Assembly (NCBI GenBank): GCA_023388835.1
Contig: JAEWFK010000160.1
Span: forward strand, 1 to 17,144
Direction: 5' to 3'
Length of the DNA stretch: 17,144 nt
Origin: Pseudomonadota bacterium
Lineage (GTDB): Bacteria; Pseudomonadota; Gammaproteobacteria; Burkholderiales; Burkholderiaceae_B
Shown: positions 13,856 through 17,144 of the stretch, one piece after another
How positions within the stretch are numbered: position 1 is the stretch's first letter
How the letters are laid out: every line of letters starts with the position of its first letter
The notes under the pieces: model-generated
Told to the model about the DNA's origin: nothing
What the model saw: the letters and a program-made list of their open reading frames with translations, nothing else
The model's database searches: none
Translations under genes and position numbers: made by a program

Positions 13856-14785
13856 TCAATTGGCTGCTGCGACGCTGCTGCCAGGATTGTTCGAGAGGCT
13901 CCAGACCCACGCGGCGAGCATGCGAATCTGGTCTTCGGTCAGGACGTTCTTCTGCGCGGGCATGATGTTCTGGCGCCCGTTGAGGATCGTCTTGACGATG
14001 GAGGCTTCCGAGCTGCCGTACAGCCAGACGTTGTCAGTCAGGTTCGGCGCGCCCATGACGGTGTTGCCCTTGCCTTCCGCTCCGTGGCAGGCCACGCAGA
14101 AGGTGTCGAAATGACGCTTGCCAGGCACCACGCGAAGCGCGTCGTGCGCCAGGCCCGAGAGCGAACGCACATATTGCGCGATGTCGGAGGCTTCGGCCGG
14201 CTTGATCTGCGCGCTCCAGGGCGGCATCATGCCGTGACGCCCCTCGGTGATGGTGTGCGTGATCTGCTCGGGCGAACCGCCCCACAGCCAATCGCCGTCC
14301 GCCAGATTCGGGAAGTTGCCGGCACCGCGGGCGTCTGAACCGTGGCATTGCGCACAGTTGTTCAGGAACAGCCGCTGACCGATCTCACGCGCGGAAGCAT
14401 CCTGCGCCACCTGCTCGAAAGACATTTCCTGATAGCGCGCATAAATCGGCTTGATCTGCTCCTGCAGTGCCAGCTGGTTGGCACGCACTTCGCGTGCAGC
14501 GCTGAACCCTGTCGTGCCATTGCCAAAGCCCAAGGCGGGATACAAGAAGAAAATGCCGAAACCGATGACGCACAGGCCGATGAACATGATGGTCCACCAG
14601 CGGGGAATCGGGTTGTTCAGCTCGGTGAGATCGCCGTCCCAAACGTGGCCGGTGTCTTCCACCTGTTCGATGTCGCGCTTCAACCAGACCCGCTGCGAGA
14701 ACAGCAAAGCCAGGCAGAACACGACCCCGCCGATGGAGAGGATTGCAATCCAGTAGCTCCAGAAGCTACTTACGAAGTCATTCAT
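13856..14785 (-). CDS. ccoP: cbb3 oxidase diheme cytochrome c subunit CcoP
   Basis: CcoP passes electrons from soluble cytochrome c toward CcoO and the catalytic core. The 309-residue product has two N-terminal helices (about 11-30 and 63-85) and two c-type heme sites, C144-A-Q-C147-H148 and C230-V-A-C233-H234, with candidate axial Met residues in HGMMPPW (186-187) and QNIMPAQ. Two-helix CcoP with this length is the common form. AGGAG precedes the ATG. It begins 8 bp after the ccoQ stop. Confidence 0.96.
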   Translation of the reverse strand: MNDFVSSFWSYWIAILSIGGVVFCLALLFSQRVWLKRDIEQVEDTGHVWDGDLTELNNPIPRWWTIMFIGLCVIGFGIFFLYPALGFGNGTTGFSAAREVRANQLALQEQIKPIYARYQEMSFEQVAQDASAREIGQRLFLNNCAQCHGSDARGAGNFPNLADGDWLWGGSPEQITHTITEGRHGMMPPWSAQIKPAEASDIAQYVRSLSGLAHDALRVVPGKRHFDTFCVACHGAEGKGNTVMGAPNLTDNVWLYGSSEASIVKTILNGRQNIMPAQKNVLTEDQIRMLAAWVWSLSNNPGSSVAAAN

Positions 14786-14793
14786 GGGAGCTC

Positions 14794-14958
14794 CTATACT
14801 TCCTTCTTGTCCGTGACTTGCTCGTCGGGCAGCGCGAAGGGCAGCAAAGCCGCTTCGCGGTTCGCGGCACTACGGCCGCGCGAGAACGCCCACCAGCAGA
14901 TACCGAGAAATGTGACCATGGCGAGGATGGTCGCAAAACCACTGATCAGCGCAGTCAT
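14794..14958 (-). CDS. ccoQ: cbb3 oxidase small subunit CcoQ
   Basis: This 54-residue frame is one membrane helix (about 4-25, containing ILAMVTFLGICWWAFS) followed by a charged tail (GRSAANREAAL, ending DKKEV), as in CcoQ, which stabilises the oxidase. It is placed between ccoO and ccoP exactly as expected. The bases ATGATGA hold both possible starts and the ccoO stop; the second ATG, at 14958, is better spaced (6 bases) from GGAGG at 14969-14965. It overlaps the ccoO stop by one base, so translation is probably coupled. Confidence 0.88.
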   Translation of the reverse strand: MTALISGFATILAMVTFLGICWWAFSRGRSAANREAALLPFALPDEQVTDKKEV

Positions 14959-15617
14959 CATTCACCTCCACGCAGCACGGCTTCAGCCGCCGCCGCACGT
15001 CCGGCCACACCGAGGCCTTGCAGATACGCCACCAGGGCGTCTTCTTCCGTCTTGCCCTTCAAGGCATCGGATGCCGCTGCGATCTGTTCGTCCGTGTAGG
15101 GCACGCCCAGGCGGCGCAGCGCACGCATGCGGGCCTCGACGTTCTCGCCTTCCACGGTGTTGTGCTGCAGCCAGGGATAGGCGGGCATGTTGGATTCAGC
15201 CACCACCGCACGCGGGTTGCGCAGGTGGACACGATGCCAGTCGTCGGAATAGCGCTCCCCCACACGCGCCAGGTCAGGACCGGTACGCTTGGAACCCCAC
15301 AGGAACGGGTGGTCGTACACGGATTCGCCTGCGAGCGAGTACGGGCCGTAACGCTGGACTTCAGAGCTCAGCATCCGAATCTGCTGCGAGTGGCAGCTCA
15401 CGCAACCCTCGCGGATGTAAATGTCACGGCCGACCAACCACAGCGAATCGTAGGGCTCGACGCCCTCGGTCGCCACGGTGGTCGAGTGCTGGAAGAAGAG
15501 CGGCACGATCTGAGCCAGGCCGGCGAATGAAATCACCAGGACACTGAAGACGATCAGCCAGCCGATATTGGTTTCCAGCGTCTTGTGGGAAAAAAGCTTT
15601 TGGTTCTCTTGCGCCAT
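14958..15617 (-). CDS. ccoO: cbb3 oxidase monoheme cytochrome c subunit CcoO
   Basis: CcoO carries one heme c that feeds electrons to the CcoN heme b. The 219-residue product has an N-terminal membrane anchor (about 18-40) and the site C72-V-S-C75-H76, then typical CcoO motifs RYGPYSLAGES, DHPFLWGSKRTGPDL and NMPAYPWL, which includes the axial Met. GAGGAGAG before the ATG overlaps the end of ccoN. Spacing to ccoN is 14 bp, to ccoQ minus one. Confidence 0.96.
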   Translation of the reverse strand: MAQENQKLFSHKTLETNIGWLIVFSVLVISFAGLAQIVPLFFQHSTTVATEGVEPYDSLWLVGRDIYIREGCVSCHSQQIRMLSSEVQRYGPYSLAGESVYDHPFLWGSKRTGPDLARVGERYSDDWHRVHLRNPRAVVAESNMPAYPWLQHNTVEGENVEARMRALRRLGVPYTDEQIAAASDALKGKTEEDALVAYLQGLGVAGRAAAAEAVLRGGE

Positions 15618-15631
15618 TTTTGAAACTCTCC

Positions 15632-17119
15632 TCAGGCGGTGGCCGGAACCGGCGTACGCAGGGCCGGGTCACGCGCATCGGGGCTATACAGCGGCACCTC
15701 GGGGTTCACGCCCTGAGTGCCCATGCGTATGGTCATGACGGTGTTCCAGAACATGATCACGACGCCGCTCAGGAACATCAGGCCCCCAAGCAGGCGGATG
15801 GCGTAGAAGGGGTAGGTCGCCTTCACCGCTTCCACGAAGGAATAGGTGAGCGTGCCGTCCGCGCCGGTGGCGCGCCACATCAGGCCTTGCATCACTCCGG
15901 CGATCCACATGGCGGCGATATACAGCACCACGCCCAGGGTCGCGATCCAGAAGTGCACCTCGATGGCCTTCACGCTGTACATCGTGGTCCTGCCGAACAG
16001 GCGGGGGATCAGGTAATACAGCGAACCGAAGGTGATCATCGCCACCCAGCCCAACGCTCCGGAGTGCACGTGTCCGACGGTCCAGTCCGTATAGTGCGAC
16101 AGTGCGTTCACGGTACGAATGGCCATCATGGAGCCTTCGAATGTGGACATGCCGTAGAAGGACAGCGCGACGACCAGGAACTTCAGGATCGGATCGGTAC
16201 GCAGTTTGTGCCATGCGCCGGACATCGTCATGATGCCGTTGATCATGCCGCCCCAAGAGGGTGCCAGCAGAATCAGCGAAAGCGCCATGCCAAGCGACTG
16301 TGTCCAGTCCGGCAGCGATGTATACAGCAGGTGGTGGGGACCGGCCCACATATAGGTGAAAGCCAATGCCCAGAAGTGCACGATCGACAAGCGGTACGAG
16401 AAGATGGGGCGCTCAGCCTGCTTGGGCACGAAGTAGTACATCATCCCCAGGAAGCTGGTGGTCAGGAAAAAGCCCACTGCGTTGTGGCCATACCACCACT
16501 GCACCATGGCGTCCTGTACGCCGGCATAGGCGGAATAGGACTTCCACATCGTGACAGGCATCTCCAGGTTGTTGAAGATATGCAGCACGGCAATGGTCAG
16601 GATGTACGAACCAAAGAACCAGTTGGCCACGTAGATGTGCTTCACGCGGCGCTTCACAATGGTTCCGAAGAACACGATGGCGAAGGCAATCCAGACGGCG
16701 GCGATCAGAAGATCGATCGGCCACTCGAGTTCCGCATATTCTTTGGTCGAGGTGTAGCCCAGCGGCAGCGTGATCACGGCTCCGACAATGACGGCCTGCC
16801 ATCCCCAGAACGTGAAGGCTGCGAGCTTGTCACAGAACAGCCTGGCTTGGCTGGTGCGCTGCACGACGTAATACGATGTCGCGAACAAGGCGCTGCCCCC
16901 AAACGCGAAGATGACCGCGTTGGTGTGCAGCGGCCGCAGGCGACCATAGCTGAGCCACGGAATATCGAAATTCAGTTGTGGCCAGATCAATTGTGCGGCG
17001 ATCCAAACGCCGACAGTCATGCCGACGATCCCCCAGATCACGGTCATGATGGCGAACTGCCTCACCACGCCGTAATTGAAGACCTCTGGCTGTTTTCCGA
17101 GCGTATCGGAAGTACCCAT
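15632..17119 (-). CDS. ccoN: cbb3 oxidase catalytic subunit CcoN
   Basis: CcoN is the heme-copper subunit that reduces oxygen to water at high affinity and pumps protons in the inner membrane. The 495-residue protein is complete, with the expected helices and ligands: His in RPLHTNAVIF (heme b), GHNAVGFF and GPHHLLYT (CuB), and DWTVGHVHSGALGW (hemes b3 and b), plus Y in SFYGMSTFEG, the region of the cross-linked tyrosine. GAGGGGA precedes the ATG. Only 25 bases upstream are in the window, so its promoter and any FNR box, and possibly ccoS/ccoI, lie outside. Confidence 0.97.
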   Translation of the reverse strand: MGTSDTLGKQPEVFNYGVVRQFAIMTVIWGIVGMTVGVWIAAQLIWPQLNFDIPWLSYGRLRPLHTNAVIFAFGGSALFATSYYVVQRTSQARLFCDKLAAFTFWGWQAVIVGAVITLPLGYTSTKEYAELEWPIDLLIAAVWIAFAIVFFGTIVKRRVKHIYVANWFFGSYILTIAVLHIFNNLEMPVTMWKSYSAYAGVQDAMVQWWYGHNAVGFFLTTSFLGMMYYFVPKQAERPIFSYRLSIVHFWALAFTYMWAGPHHLLYTSLPDWTQSLGMALSLILLAPSWGGMINGIMTMSGAWHKLRTDPILKFLVVALSFYGMSTFEGSMMAIRTVNALSHYTDWTVGHVHSGALGWVAMITFGSLYYLIPRLFGRTTMYSVKAIEVHFWIATLGVVLYIAAMWIAGVMQGLMWRATGADGTLTYSFVEAVKATYPFYAIRLLGGLMFLSGVVIMFWNTVMTIRMGTQGVNPEVPLYSPDARDPALRTPVPATA

Positions 17120-17144
17120 GAGCTTCCCCTCAGTAAATAAAAAA

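Noticed and set aside
14342..15547. A 401-codon open frame on the + strand opposite ccoO, ccoQ and ccoP
   Set aside because: It spans three genuine cytochrome genes with heme motifs and has no recognisable domain.
15620..17140. A 506-codon open frame on the + strand opposite ccoN
   Set aside because: It is antisense to a complete CcoN and very rich in His, Gly and Gln, as expected from reading membrane-protein codons backwards.

Overview
The window looks like chromosomal DNA of a betaproteobacterium of the order Burkholderiales, most likely an Alcaligenaceae relative (Bordetella/Achromobacter/Pusillimonas-like). This is inferred from GC-rich coding sequence, from the gene order ccoNOQP-ccoG-fixH-small membrane protein facing an FNR-type regulator, and from protein sequences that resemble that group. 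No database search was possible. There are no rRNA or tRNA genes, insertion sequences, prophage genes or CRISPR arrays.

Left third (1-5660, all + strand): a complete curli (functional amyloid) locus in the order csgD-like regulator, csgE, csgF, csgG, csgB, csgA, csgC/csgH-type chaperone, then a glycine-zipper lipoprotein. csgE-F-G are chained by 4-bp ATGA stop/start overlaps, and csgB follows csgG after 11 bp. In E. coli the genes form two divergent operons (csgDEFG and csgBAC); here everything reads one way. The CsgD-like regulator should switch the operon on. CsgG is the outer-membrane export channel, CsgE the periplasmic gate, CsgF the surface coupler, CsgB the nucleator, CsgA the fibre subunit and CsgC/H the inhibitor of premature aggregation. 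Unusual points are a regulator whose receiver domain has lost every phosphorylation residue, a CsgG constriction ring with two of three ring residues changed, a 374-residue CsgA with about 15 strand-turn-strand repeats (E. coli has 5), and a CsgC/H homologue with no visible signal peptide.

Middle (5660-11775): queH (queuosine synthesis) faces clpB (disaggregase) across a shared bidirectional terminator. clpB has a plausible heat-shock promoter in the gap it shares with a divergent mazEF toxin-antitoxin pair. A LysR regulator follows, preceded by a decayed 26-bp duplication of its own start. Next is an FNR-type oxygen sensor whose promoter region holds a perfect FNR box, suggesting autorepression.

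Right third (11772-17119, all - strand): the cbb3 cytochrome oxidase operon ccoN-ccoO-ccoQ-ccoP, followed by its maturation genes ccoG and a minimal fixH (ccoH) and a conserved small membrane protein. This operon ends tail to tail with fnr, the two stop codons sharing the four bases CTAG. The FNR protein is the natural candidate to induce this microaerobic oxidase, but the operon's own promoter lies beyond the right edge.

No wholly new system is evident. The most interesting material is the divergent curli locus and several regulatory and sequence oddities listed as findings.
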